A stretch of 64,000 nucleotides of DNA, from assembly GCF_018397995.1 (NCBI RefSeq), contig NZ_BBQH01000010.1:41636-105635 (forward strand). Reading direction: 5' to 3'. How positions within the stretch are numbered: the first letter of the stretch is position 1; each line of letters begins with the position of its first letter. Below are positions 18,652 through 27,038 of the stretch, piece after piece. Position numbers and translations under genes: made by a program. The DNA is from Rhizomonospora bruguierae (GTDB taxonomy: Bacteria; Actinomycetota; Actinomycetes; Mycobacteriales; Micromonosporaceae). Under the pieces are notes generated by a model. That model worked only from the letters and a program-made list of their open reading frames with translations. It was not told the origin of the DNA and searched no databases.

Positions 18652-19653
18652 CTACGTGTCGGTGCTCGTTTTCGGCCCCCGCGCGGCCCGCCGCTCCCGC
18701 TGCGGGACAACGACGTACTTCGGGTCGACGGCGGAGGCGATGCCGCCCTCGAAGATGCCGAACCGGGTCGCCAGCGACGCCGTGAGCAGCGCCGCGCCGG
18801 ACAGCGCGGACAGCACCCGGCTGCGCCGCCCGAGCAGCGCGCCGGCCACCCCGGCGGCGGTCAGGGCGCGCCCGGTGCGCAGCAGCCGGCCGGCCTTGCC
18901 GGTCCGGTACGGCTCGCTCAGCAGCCCGAGCCGCGTCTCCACCCGGTGCGCCGCGGCCAGTTCCAGGGCGGCGCCCGCCACCGCCATCCGACGGGCCGGG
19001 CCGGCCTGCTCGGGCGGCGCGGCGAGCAGGCCCACGCCGGCGCCGCTGGCCAGCGCGCTCCCCGCGAACACGAACGGCAGTTGGGGGTACGCCTCGTGCC
19101 AGGACGGCATGGCGGTGTCCGCGAGCAGCACCCCGGTGTACGTGGCGAGCGCCGGCGCGGCGGCCGCGGCGCCCAGCCCGGCCAGGCGGCCGGCCGGTGG
19201 CAGGGCGCGGCGGGCCAGGCCGAGCGCGCCGCGCCGCGGCAGGTACCCGGCCAGCTCGCCGGCCGCGGCCAGCCCGGCCGCCGGTCCGAACGCGGCCAGG
19301 ATCCAGGTGCCCACCGACATCGGTGAGGTGGGTTTGGCGACCCGCAGCATGTGGTGGAAGCGGCCGGGCCGGCCGAGGTCGTGGATGAGGAAGTAGGTGC
19401 CGGCGCCGATCGCGCCCAGCGCGGCCAGCCGCCCCGCCCGGCGCAGCGCCGGCCGGCCGGTGAGGTCGCCGCCGGCAGCCAGCAGCGCGGAGCCGCCGGC
19501 GACGCCGCCGGCGAACAGGTACGCCGGGATGTCGTACCGCCAGGTCGGCCGCTTGAGGATCGGGCGGCCGTAGTACGAGCGGAACTCCGCCCGGGGCACC
19601 ATGACCCGGTCCCCGCCGGGCCCCCGCCGCGGGCGTCGCTCCACGGACGTCAT
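18652..19653 (-). CDS. NrfD/PsrC-like membrane subunit of formate dehydrogenase
   Basis: A 333-aa polytopic protein with about eight hydrophobic helices, for example IPAYLFAGGVAGGSALLA, RAGRLAALGAIGAGTYFLI, SVGTWILAAFGPAAGLA and LATYTGVLLADTAMPSW. The Arg/Gly-containing first helix and HDLGRPGRFHHMLR loop match NrfD/PsrC quinone-reactive subunits. It would anchor FdhAB and pass electrons to menaquinone. The ATG overlaps the fdhB stop (ATGA at 19650-19653). It replaces the b-type cytochrome FdnI of proteobacterial enzymes; no haem-ligand pattern is apparent. Confidence 0.85.
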   Translation of the reverse strand: MTSVERRPRRGPGGDRVMVPRAEFRSYYGRPILKRPTWRYDIPAYLFAGGVAGGSALLAAGGDLTGRPALRRAGRLAALGAIGAGTYFLIHDLGRPGRFHHMLRVAKPTSPMSVGTWILAAFGPAAGLAAAGELAGYLPRRGALGLARRALPPAGRLAGLGAAAAAPALATYTGVLLADTAMPSWHEAYPQLPFVFAGSALASGAGVGLLAAPPEQAGPARRMAVAGAALELAAAHRVETRLGLLSEPYRTGKAGRLLRTGRALTAAGVAGALLGRRSRVLSALSGAALLTASLATRFGIFEGGIASAVDPKYVVVPQRERRAARGPKTSTDT

Positions 19654-20618
19654 CGGGCTCCTCCCAGGAACGCGGCGGCCGCCGCGGCCGCCATCGCCAG
19701 CGCCGCCAGCCCCGCCTTGCGCCACATGTCCGGCAGGTCGCGAGTGGTCACCACCGGGTCCGGTGGCAGGCCGTACACCTCGGGCTCGTCCAGCAGCAGG
19801 AAGAACGCCCCGTCGCCGCCGACGCCGTCGTCCGGGTCGTGGCCGTACAGTCGGGCCTCCGGCACACCGTTGGCGTTCAGCGTCTCGACCCGGCGCGCGG
19901 CCGCCGCGCGCAGGTCGTCCAGCGGACCGTACTGGATGGACTGGGTGGGGCACGCCTGCGCGCAGGCGGGCATCAGGCCGTCCGAGATGCGGTCGTAGCA
20001 CAGCGTGCACTTCCACGCCCGCCCGTCGCCGGCGCGCTGGTCGATCACCCCGTACGGGCACGCGGGGATGCAGTACCCGCAGCCGTTGCAGATGTCCTCC
20101 TGGACCACGACCGTGCCGAACTCGGTGCGGAACAGCGCCCCGGTCGGGCACACGTCCAGGCAGGCGGCGTGGGTGCAGTGCTTGCAGACGTCCGAGGACA
20201 TCAGCCACCGGAAGTCGGTCCGCTCGCGGACCGGGCCGTCGCCACCGGCACCGTTCCCGCCATCACTCCCGGCCCGACCGGGCAAGTCGAACGCGGGCAT
20301 GCCGAGGAACCGCGGCTCCCGCTCGCCCGCGCCCATCGGCGAGACCCGCGGCTCGGCCGGTCGGGCCGGCAGCGGCTGCTCGACGAACGCGACGTGCCGC
20401 CAGGTGTTCGCGCTCAGGCTGCCGGTGTTGTCGTACGACAGGCCGAGCAGGTTCAGGCCGTCCTCGGGGACGAGGTTCCACTCCTTGCAGGCCACCTCGC
20501 ACGCCTTGCAGCCGATGCAGACGCTGGTGTCGGTGAAGAACCCCATCCGCGGCGGCGGGTCGGCGTACCCGGCGTCCGGTGCCGGGTCCAGCGGCCCGAA
20601 GAGGCTGTTACCGCTCAC
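19650..20618 (-). CDS. fdhB: Formate dehydrogenase iron-sulfur subunit
   Basis: 322 aa with four cysteine clusters for [4Fe-4S] centres: CIGCKACEVACKEWN, CKHCTHAACLDVCP, CNGCGYCIPACP, and CTLCYDR with CAQACP. This is the FdhB/HybA/PsrB electron-transfer family, linking the Mo/W site of FdhA to the membrane subunit. A Gly/Pro-rich insertion of about 70 residues lies between the first and second clusters. The C-terminus ends in an Ala-rich hydrophobic stretch that could be a membrane anchor. The GTG start overlaps the fdhA stop (GTGA), and the stop overlaps the next start. Confidence 0.94.
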   Translation of the reverse strand: MSGNSLFGPLDPAPDAGYADPPPRMGFFTDTSVCIGCKACEVACKEWNLVPEDGLNLLGLSYDNTGSLSANTWRHVAFVEQPLPARPAEPRVSPMGAGEREPRFLGMPAFDLPGRAGSDGGNGAGGDGPVRERTDFRWLMSSDVCKHCTHAACLDVCPTGALFRTEFGTVVVQEDICNGCGYCIPACPYGVIDQRAGDGRAWKCTLCYDRISDGLMPACAQACPTQSIQYGPLDDLRAAAARRVETLNANGVPEARLYGHDPDDGVGGDGAFFLLLDEPEVYGLPPDPVVTTRDLPDMWRKAGLAALAMAAAAAAAFLGGAR

Positions 20619-23600
20619 GCTCCGGCTTCCTCCCCTTCCCGCCCTTGGTTCGACCGCGGGGCCGGCTCCGCCGGCAGCCCCGCCCGCTTCCGGTACTCTG
20701 CCACGTACGCGAGCGACGCCCGCCCGGCCGGCCGCCGCCCGGCCCGGATGTCGCAGGTGCCGACCTTGCTCTCCTGGATCAGCACGTTCGGGTCCAGGGT
20801 CACGCCGAACAGGTCGTTCGCCGAGTCACCGGTGGTCAGGCCGGTGGTGCCCCAGTGGTAGGGCAGCCAGATCTGGTGGACCGTGCGCCCCTCGACGCGC
20901 AGCGGGGCGAGCCGGTCGGTGACCAGCACCCGCCCCTCCACCACCGCGCGGGCGGTGACCACGTGTGCCCACCCGAGGTGGGTGAGCCCGCGCTCCCGGG
21001 CCAGCTCCGGGGACACCTCGATGAACATCTCCGGCTGGAGTTCGGACAGGTACGCCAGGGTGCGGCTCATCCCACCCGCCGTATGGTGCTCGGTGAGCCG
21101 GCTGGTGGTGAACACGAACGGGAACACCGACGTGTCCGGGTCCGGTGGGCTCGGGTTCAGCGGGTTGTCCGGCCGGTCGTAGATGTTGCGGGTCGGGTTG
21201 TCCTGCTGGCCGTAGAGCGGGTTGCGCACGATCGACTCGGCCGGCTCGTAGTGCGTCGGCAGGGGGCCGTCGATCAGTCCGTCGGGCGCGTACAGCCAGC
21301 CCTTCCCGTCGCCCTGCATGATGAACGCGTCGTCGCCGGCCAGCCCCTCCGGGCCGCTGGTGCCCGGCACGGGCCGGTAGGCCGGGTCCTTGTTCTTCTC
21401 GAAGTCGGGCACGTCGTGGCCGGTCCACTCGGCCCGCTCCGGGTCCCACCAGACGTACGCCTTGCGCTCGCTCCACGGCCGGCCCCGCGGGTCGGCGGAG
21501 GCGCGGTTGTAGAGGATCCGCCGGTTCATCGGCCACGCCCAGCCCCACTCGGGCGCGACCCAGCTCTGTTCGTCACCGGGTCGGCGCCGGTTGGCCTGGT
21601 TGACCCCGTCGGCGTAGACGCCCGAGTAGATCCAGCAGCCGCCCACGGTGGAGCCGTCCGCCCGCAGCTCGGTGAATCCGGACAGCGGGCGCCCGGTTTC
21701 CACCTCGTAGCCGTTGATCTCCCGCAGCACCGCCTCGGCGCTCGGCTCGTCCAGCTCCCCGTGGGTGGGGTACTCCCAGGCCAGGTCCAGCACCGCACGG
21801 TCCCGCGGCAGCGTCGACGACGCCAGGCGCTGCTTGATCCGCTTGCCCAGGTGGTAGAAGAACCACAGGTCCGACCGGCACTCGCCCGGCGGGTCCACCG
21901 CCTTCTCCCGCCACTGGAGCAGCCGCTGGGTCTGGGTGAACGTGCCCTCCTTCTCCACGTGCGAGGCGGCCGGCAGGAAGAACACCTCGGTGCGGCACCG
22001 CTCCGGCGCGATCTCGCCGGTGGCCACCTCCGGGCCGTCCTTCCAGAACGTCGCGCTCTCGATCATGTAGAGGTCGCGGACCACCAGCCAGTCCAGGTTG
22101 GCCATGCCCAGGCGCTGGGCCCGGCCGTGCGCCGAGCCGACGGCCGGGTTCTGGCCGACCAGGAAGTACCCCTTCACCTTCCCGTCGATCATGTTGAAGA
22201 CCTGCTGGTACGTGCCGTGGTCGCCGGTCAGCCGGGGCATGTACCCGTAGCCGAAGTCGTTCTCGGCGGTGGCCCGGTCGCCCCAGTACGCCTTGAGCAG
22301 GCTCACCGCGAACGCCTCGGCGTTGCCCCAGAAGCCCTTCTGCCCCGGGTTGCGGATCGCGTCGATCCAGTTCCGCAGCGTCTCGTGGTTGGCGTGGTGC
22401 GGCATCGGCAGGTACCCGGGCAGCAGGTTGAACAGGGTCGGCACATCGGTCGAGCCCTGGATGCTGGCGTGCCCGCGCAGGGCGAGGATGCCGCCCCCCG
22501 GCCGCCCCATGTTGCCCAGCAGCAACTGGATGATCGCGCCGGTGCGGATGTACTGCACGCCGACGCTGTGCTGCGTCCAGCCCACCGAGTACACCAGCGC
22601 CGTGGTGCGCTCCCGCCCCGAGTTGGCGGTCCACGCCTCGCAGACCGCGAGGAACTTGTCCCGCGGCACGCCGGTCACCCGCTCGACGATCTCCGGGGTG
22701 TACCGGGAGAAGTGCCGCCTCAGGATCTGGTACACGCAGTTGGGGTGCTGGAGCGTCTCGTCGCGCTCCGTCTCGCCCCCGACGCCCGGGCCGTGCGACT
22801 CGTGCTGCAACGGGCTCGCCGTCTCGCGCTGCACCTCGTGGTCGTGCTGCCGGGCGCCCTCCGGCTCGTGGCCGGCGTACTGCCAGCTCTGCGGGTCGTA
22901 GACGCGCCGGTCCTGGTCGTACCCGGAGAACAGCCCGTCCAGGTCCTCGGTGTCAAGGAATTCGTCGCTGACGATCGTGGCCGCGTTCGTGTAGGCGACC
23001 ACGTACTCCCGGAAGTCCTTGTTGTTGCTCAGGATGTAGTTGACCACGCCGCCGAGGAACGCCACGTCGCCGCCGGCCCGCATCGGCACGTACAGGTCGG
23101 CCAGCGCGCTGGTGCGGGTGAACCGCGGATCCACATGGATGATCTTTGCGCCGCGCGCCTTCGCCTCCACCACCCACTGGAACCCCACCGGGTGGGCCTC
23201 CGCCATGTTGGAGCCCTGGATGATGATGCAGTCGGCGTTGACCAGATCCTGCTGGAACGTGGTGGCGCCGCCGCGCCCGAAGCTGGCCCCCAGACCGGGG
23301 ACGGTGGCGGAGTGTCAAATCCGGGCCTGGTTCTCGATCTGTATCGCGCCGATCGCCGTGAACAGCTTCTTGATCAGGTAGTTCTCTTCGTTGTCCAGCG
23401 TGGCCCCGCCCAGGCCCGAGATCCCGAGCGTCCGGTTCAGCGGCCGCCCCGCCGGGTCCCGGTCCTCCCAGGTCGCCGCCCGCGCCGCCACGACCCGGTC
23501 GGCGATCATGTCCATCGCCGTCGCCAGGTCCAGCTCCTCCCAGTCGGTGCCGTACGGCCGCCGGTAGAGGACCTTCTTCTGCCGCAGCGGGCCCGTCACC

Positions 23601-23884
23601 AGGCTCCTGCTCGCCGAACCCTTCGGGCACAGCCGGCCCCGGGAGATCGGGCTGTCCGGGTCGCCCTCGATCTGGACGACCCGCTCGTCCTTCACGAACA
23701 CCCGCTGCCCGCAGCCGACCGCGCAGTACGGGCACACCGAGCGGGCCACCCGGTCGGCGGTTTCGGTACGGGCCACCAGCTCCGCCGAACCCTTCGACTT
23801 CGCCGCCGCCCCACGGCCCAGCGGATCGGCGCCCGTGAGCTGCCGGTACACCGGCCAGCCCGCGATGAAGGTGCGGACGTCCAT
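20615..23884 (-). CDS. fdhA: Formate dehydrogenase catalytic subunit, selenoprotein (UGA = Sec190)
   Basis: A 1089-residue molybdopterin oxidoreductase read through an in-frame TGA at 23315-23317. N-terminal Fe4S4 ligands are in VCPYCAVGCGQ and GRLCPKGSA. The UGA falls in ARI-U-HSATVPGLG, the exact Sec position of FdnG/FdhF. Downstream are IIIQGSNMAEAHPVGF, HPNCVYQILRRHFSRYTPE, GRPGGGILALRGHASIQGS and a C-terminal dinucleotide-binding domain (LTEHHTAGGMSRTLAYL). It oxidises formate to CO2. No Tat signal is visible, so the active site probably faces the cytoplasm. The ATG follows GGGAGGTGGC. The adjacent sel genes and a SECIS hairpin support Sec insertion rather than a broken gene. Confidence 0.96.
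23278..23317 (-). promoter_or_regulatory. Bacterial SECIS element of fdhA
   Basis: Immediately after the UGA (23315-23317) the mRNA can fold into a hairpin whose top is CCCC-GGUCU-GGGG (genomic 23288-23300). The GGUCU apical loop begins exactly 18 nt after the UGA. From the known E. coli fdhF sequence, its SECIS has the same GGUCU loop at the same distance. SelB recognises this loop through its C-terminal winged helix. Confidence 0.88.
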
Positions 23885-23937
23885 GCCACCTCCCGGGACC
23901 GATCATCACTGACCAGGTCGACCCTATGCCACCACCC

Positions 23938-24206
23938 GGACCCGCGCACCCGTTCCATCCCACGCCGGCCGGTCACCGGGAGGGTCGATCCGGCGGTGGT
24001 CAGCGTGCCGTTCCACAGCTGGGTGACGGTCTGGCCCGAGGGAACGATCCAGGTGACACGCCAGCCGGTCAGGGGGTGGCTTCCGCTGTTGCGGACGCCT
24101 GGTAGCCGCCCGTCCGCTGGCCGGTCGTGGCGTAGGTGGCGGCGCACGCACGGCCCGCGCCACCCGTGGGGGTCGGCGTGGTCGGGGTCGCGGCATTCCC
24201 GCACAT
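23938..24206 (-). pseudogene. Frameshifted Pro/Thr-linker plus CBM2 relic
   Basis: Reading leftward from 24206, one frame gives a PTTPTPTGG linker and ACAATYATTGQRTGGYQA, the beginning of a family 2 carbohydrate-binding module. A second frame continues with NSGSHPLTGWRVTWIVPSG and QTVTQLWNGTLTTAGSTLPV, and a third holds RPAWDGTGA. Together they make one CBM2 broken by at least two frameshifts, with no catalytic domain left. CBM2 modules bind cellulose or chitin at the end of secreted hydrolases, so this is the eroded 3' end of such a gene, now lying upstream of fdhA. Confidence 0.75.
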
Positions 24207-24420
24207 CTATGCTTTCCGGCGACCCCTAGGGTGTCAACGCCTCACCGCAACGCCGGATAGACGCGGAGAGTAGCCGGAGTTAACGTCCGCGTAGCGACCG
24301 TCGGCACCTCGTCAAGCGGTAGCGCCGCTGCGGCGGCGGCACGGCGGCCCGCGCCCGGCGAGCGCGCAGGCGCGCGCCGATCGTGAGCAGGCGCGTCGGG
24401 AGGCAGGCGAGGCATCGGTG

Positions 24421-25749
24421 ATGAGTGGTGCGGCGGGCGGCGTCGCCATCCGGGTGGCCGTACAGTGCGCCGGCCGGCTACGGCGGGAGTGCCTGGCGGC
24501 GTGTGTGGACGCGATGGCGGACCTGACGGTGGTCGGCCGGGTCGCGGAGGCCGCGGGGGTGCTGCCCCTGTGCGAACTCCAGCGCCCGGACGTGCTGCTG
24601 ACCGACGCCGGCGCGACCCCGGGCCGGAACGTGGGCATGTACCGGCTGCTACGGGACCGGCTGCCCACGGTGCGGGTGGTGGTCATCTACGAACGGCTGA
24701 CGGCGGAGGAACTGGCCGAACTTCGGGAGGCCGGGGTGGCGGCGGCGGTGCCGCACGCGCACGGGCTGAACTCGGTGCTGTCGGTGCTGCGCCGGCAGGT
24801 CGCCCACCCGCCGCCCGCCGCCGGCTCGGCGAGCGCGCTGACCGACCGGCAGCGGGAGATCCTGCTGCTGCTCGCCTCCGGGCACAGCGCCGCGGAGATC
24901 GCCGACCTGCTGGACATCAGCGCGGCCACCGTGGAGAGCCACAAGCAGCGGGTGTACCGGAAGCTGCACGTCACCCGGGCCGCCGAGGCGGTGGTGCGGG
25001 CGGCGTCGCTGGGCATCGTGGACGGCCGGCGGGGCCCGAACGGGTTCGACCCGCAGCGGCTGGCGGTGGCCGAGCCGGGGCGGCTGCCGGTGACGCTCGT
25101 CGTGGGCGACCCCGGGCCGGTCACCGACCGGGTCCAGGCGACGCTGATCGCGAACCGGCTGCCGGTGGTCCGCGAGCCCGGGCCACCGCCGGTCTCGCCG
25201 ATGCACTGGCCGCGCTGGCACCGGGGCTCGATCCTGCGGGTCCTGGTCAACCCGACGGCCCGGCACTGGAACGCGGTCGCACCGACCGGGCACGCCCCGG
25301 TGGTCGTCTACGACGCCACGGGACCCGACCCGGACCTGGCGCTCCAGCAGGGCGCCGCCGCGGTGCTGCACGCCAACGACATCGCGCACCAACTCGTCCC
25401 GGTCCTCACGCTGGTCAACCGGGGGTACGCGGTGATGCCGGCCACGGTGGCCGAGCCGCTGGCCGAGGCGGCCCGGGTGCGGACCGCCGAGCCGGCCAGC
25501 CGGGTACCCACGCTGACGCCGCGCGAACTGGACATCCTGCGCTGCATCGGGCGCAGCGACACCGTACGGCAGACCGCCGCGAAGCTGGGAATCGCGGTCA
25601 AGACGGTGGAGAACGCGCAGGTGCACCTGTTCCGCAAGCTGGGCGTCCACAACCGCGCGGCCGCCCTCACCGCGGCGTACGCGCTCGGTCTGCTGCACCC
25701 GTCGGACGTGGTGGTACCGGACGTGGTGGTGGCACCGCGCGCCCGGTGA
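24421..25749 (+). CDS. Regulator with two LuxR-type HTH domains
   Basis: A 442-aa protein that appears to be two response-regulator halves in tandem. Half one: a receiver-like domain (IRVAVQCAGRLRRECLAAC, then PDVLLTDAG and VRVVVIYERLTAEELAEL) and a LuxR HTH (LTDRQREILLLLASG, ISAATVESHKQRVYRKLHV). Half two: another receiver-like stretch (GSILRVLVNPTARHWN, VVVYDATGPDPDLALQQGAAAVL) and a second HTH (LTPRELDILRCIGRS, VKTVENAQVHLFRKLGV). The acidic pocket of a true receiver is incomplete, so phosphorylation is doubtful. ATG 24421 is used; GTG 24418 is equally in frame. No sensor kinase is adjacent. Confidence 0.85.
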   Translation: MSGAAGGVAIRVAVQCAGRLRRECLAACVDAMADLTVVGRVAEAAGVLPLCELQRPDVLLTDAGATPGRNVGMYRLLRDRLPTVRVVVIYERLTAEELAELREAGVAAAVPHAHGLNSVLSVLRRQVAHPPPAAGSASALTDRQREILLLLASGHSAAEIADLLDISAATVESHKQRVYRKLHVTRAAEAVVRAASLGIVDGRRGPNGFDPQRLAVAEPGRLPVTLVVGDPGPVTDRVQATLIANRLPVVREPGPPPVSPMHWPRWHRGSILRVLVNPTARHWNAVAPTGHAPVVVYDATGPDPDLALQQGAAAVLHANDIAHQLVPVLTLVNRGYAVMPATVAEPLAEAARVRTAEPASRVPTLTPRELDILRCIGRSDTVRQTAAKLGIAVKTVENAQVHLFRKLGVHNRAAALTAAYALGLLHPSDVVVPDVVVAPRAR

Positions 25750-25777
25750 GCGCACGGCCCACGGCGATGGTCGAGCG

Positions 25778-26905
25778 CTACCGGGCATCCTCCGTCCGCA
25801 TCGGAACGACCAGGTAGCGCAGCGCCACCTCGTCCTCCCCGGCCGCGCACAGCAGCGTCGCGAGCAGGCCCGCCTGCACCTCCACCCGCACCGTGCGGCC
25901 GGCGAACGGGCGCAGCGCGTCCAGCAGGTAGCGGGCCTGGTAGGCCCGGGTCACGTGGTCGCCGCGCACCGACGCCTTGACCGCCTCCTCGGACTCGCCG
26001 GCCAGCGGGTCGCTGCCCCGGACCACGATCGCCCCGTCCCCCACGTGCAGGGCGATCCTGCCGTGCGGCCCGGCGTACGGCGCGGCCCGGTCGACCGCGC
26101 CCGCCAGGTCGCCGGCCGCAACCTCCACGGCGCACTCGGGGCGCACCGACAGGAGGCGGTCGATCTGCTGGTCGGGGAACGGTGTGCCGAGCGAGGACGT
26201 GACCGCGTGGCCGCCGTCCCAGGCCAGCCCGAAGCGGTCCGCGTCGGCGTGCACGGTCACCTCGCCGGCCCGGCCGACCTGACGTGCCACCTCGGCGAAC
26301 AGGGCGGCCGGCAGCAGCGTGTCGACGCCGGCGCCACCGGCCGCGGGACGCCACGGCAGCGCGGCGGCCGCCATCCGGAACCGGTCCGTCGCGACGACGC
26401 GCAGCGCGCCCTGCCCGGACCGCACCCGGACGGCGGTGAAGATCGGCAAGGCGTGCTCCCGGGAGGCGGCGCTCGCGACCGGCACGACGGCGGCGCGCAG
26501 CGCCCCACCCTCGACGGTGCCCACCACGGGCGGCGGCCCGGCCGGCGGGGGCAGGGCGGCCTCCTCCAGGCGGGGCAGGGCGAACCGGGCGCCCGGCAGG
26601 CGCACGGCCAGCCGGGAGCCCTCCGCCACCAGCCGGACCTCGGGCGAATCCAGGCCGGCGAGCGTCTCCGCCAGCCCTCGCCGCGACACCGCCACCGCGC
26701 CGGCGCCGTGCACCGCGGCCGGCACCCGGACAGCCGCGCTCTGCTCCCCGTCGCTGCCCGCCAGCACGACCTCGCCGGCCGCCGGATCGGCCGTGACGAG
26801 CACCGCGGCCAGGGCCGGCTGAAGCGTCCGCGCGGGCAGCAGGCGCGAGATCCGCGCCGCCGCCTCGGCCAGCGCTCCACCGGCCACCGTCAGATCGAGT
26901 TGCAC
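25778..26905 (-). CDS. DNA polymerase III beta subunit (sliding clamp) paralogue
   Basis: A 375-aa protein with the three repeated clamp domains of DnaN. The N-terminal domain is MQLDLTVAGGALAEAAARIS with RTLQPALAAVLV. The middle contains AASREHALPIFTAVRV and LRVVATDRFRMAAAALPW, the most conserved DnaN segment. The C-terminal AYQARYLLDALRPFAG with EVALRYLVVPMR matches the hydrophobic peptide-binding end (usual VMPMR-like terminus). It sits far from any dnaA/recF context, so it is probably a second clamp, perhaps for a repair polymerase. No polymerase gene is adjacent. The ATG at 26905 is the natural domain start. Confidence 0.87.
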   Translation of the reverse strand: MQLDLTVAGGALAEAAARISRLLPARTLQPALAAVLVTADPAAGEVVLAGSDGEQSAAVRVPAAVHGAGAVAVSRRGLAETLAGLDSPEVRLVAEGSRLAVRLPGARFALPRLEEAALPPPAGPPPVVGTVEGGALRAAVVPVASAASREHALPIFTAVRVRSGQGALRVVATDRFRMAAAALPWRPAAGGAGVDTLLPAALFAEVARQVGRAGEVTVHADADRFGLAWDGGHAVTSSLGTPFPDQQIDRLLSVRPECAVEVAAGDLAGAVDRAAPYAGPHGRIALHVGDGAIVVRGSDPLAGESEEAVKASVRGDHVTRAYQARYLLDALRPFAGRTVRVEVQAGLLATLLCAAGEDEVALRYLVVPMRTEDAR

Positions 26906-26909
26906 GCCG

Positions 26910-27038
26910 GCAGGCTAGCCGCAACCACCGACACTTTCCGGTGCACCACAGGCCCGCCGCAGCCACCGGCGCTCTGCACCGCAGCGGAGCACCGCAGACT
27001 AGCTGCGACCGCCGGCGCTTTCCGCCACGGCGGAGCGG
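26910..27038. repeat. Three imperfect ~40-bp direct repeats spanning a gene 3' end
   Basis: Copies begin at 26910 (GCAGGCTAGCCGCAACCACC), 26948 (ACAGGCCCGCCGCAGCCACC) and 26994 (GCAGACTAGCTGCGACCGCC), each followed by a related GACACTTTCC / GGCGCTCTGC / GGCGCTTTCC block. The third copy contains the stop codon and last codons of the gene ending at 26999. The other two fill the gap to the clamp gene. This looks like local duplication of a gene terminus. Confidence 0.75.

Noticed and set aside
23315..23317. In-frame TGA splitting fdhA into two open frames, suggesting a nonsense mutation
   Set aside because: It sits at the known Sec position, is followed by a SECIS hairpin, and the full Sec machinery is adjacent.
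20579..24229. A 1216-codon plus-strand open frame antisense to fdhA
   Set aside because: Shadow frame produced by codon bias of fdhA; composition is not protein-like.
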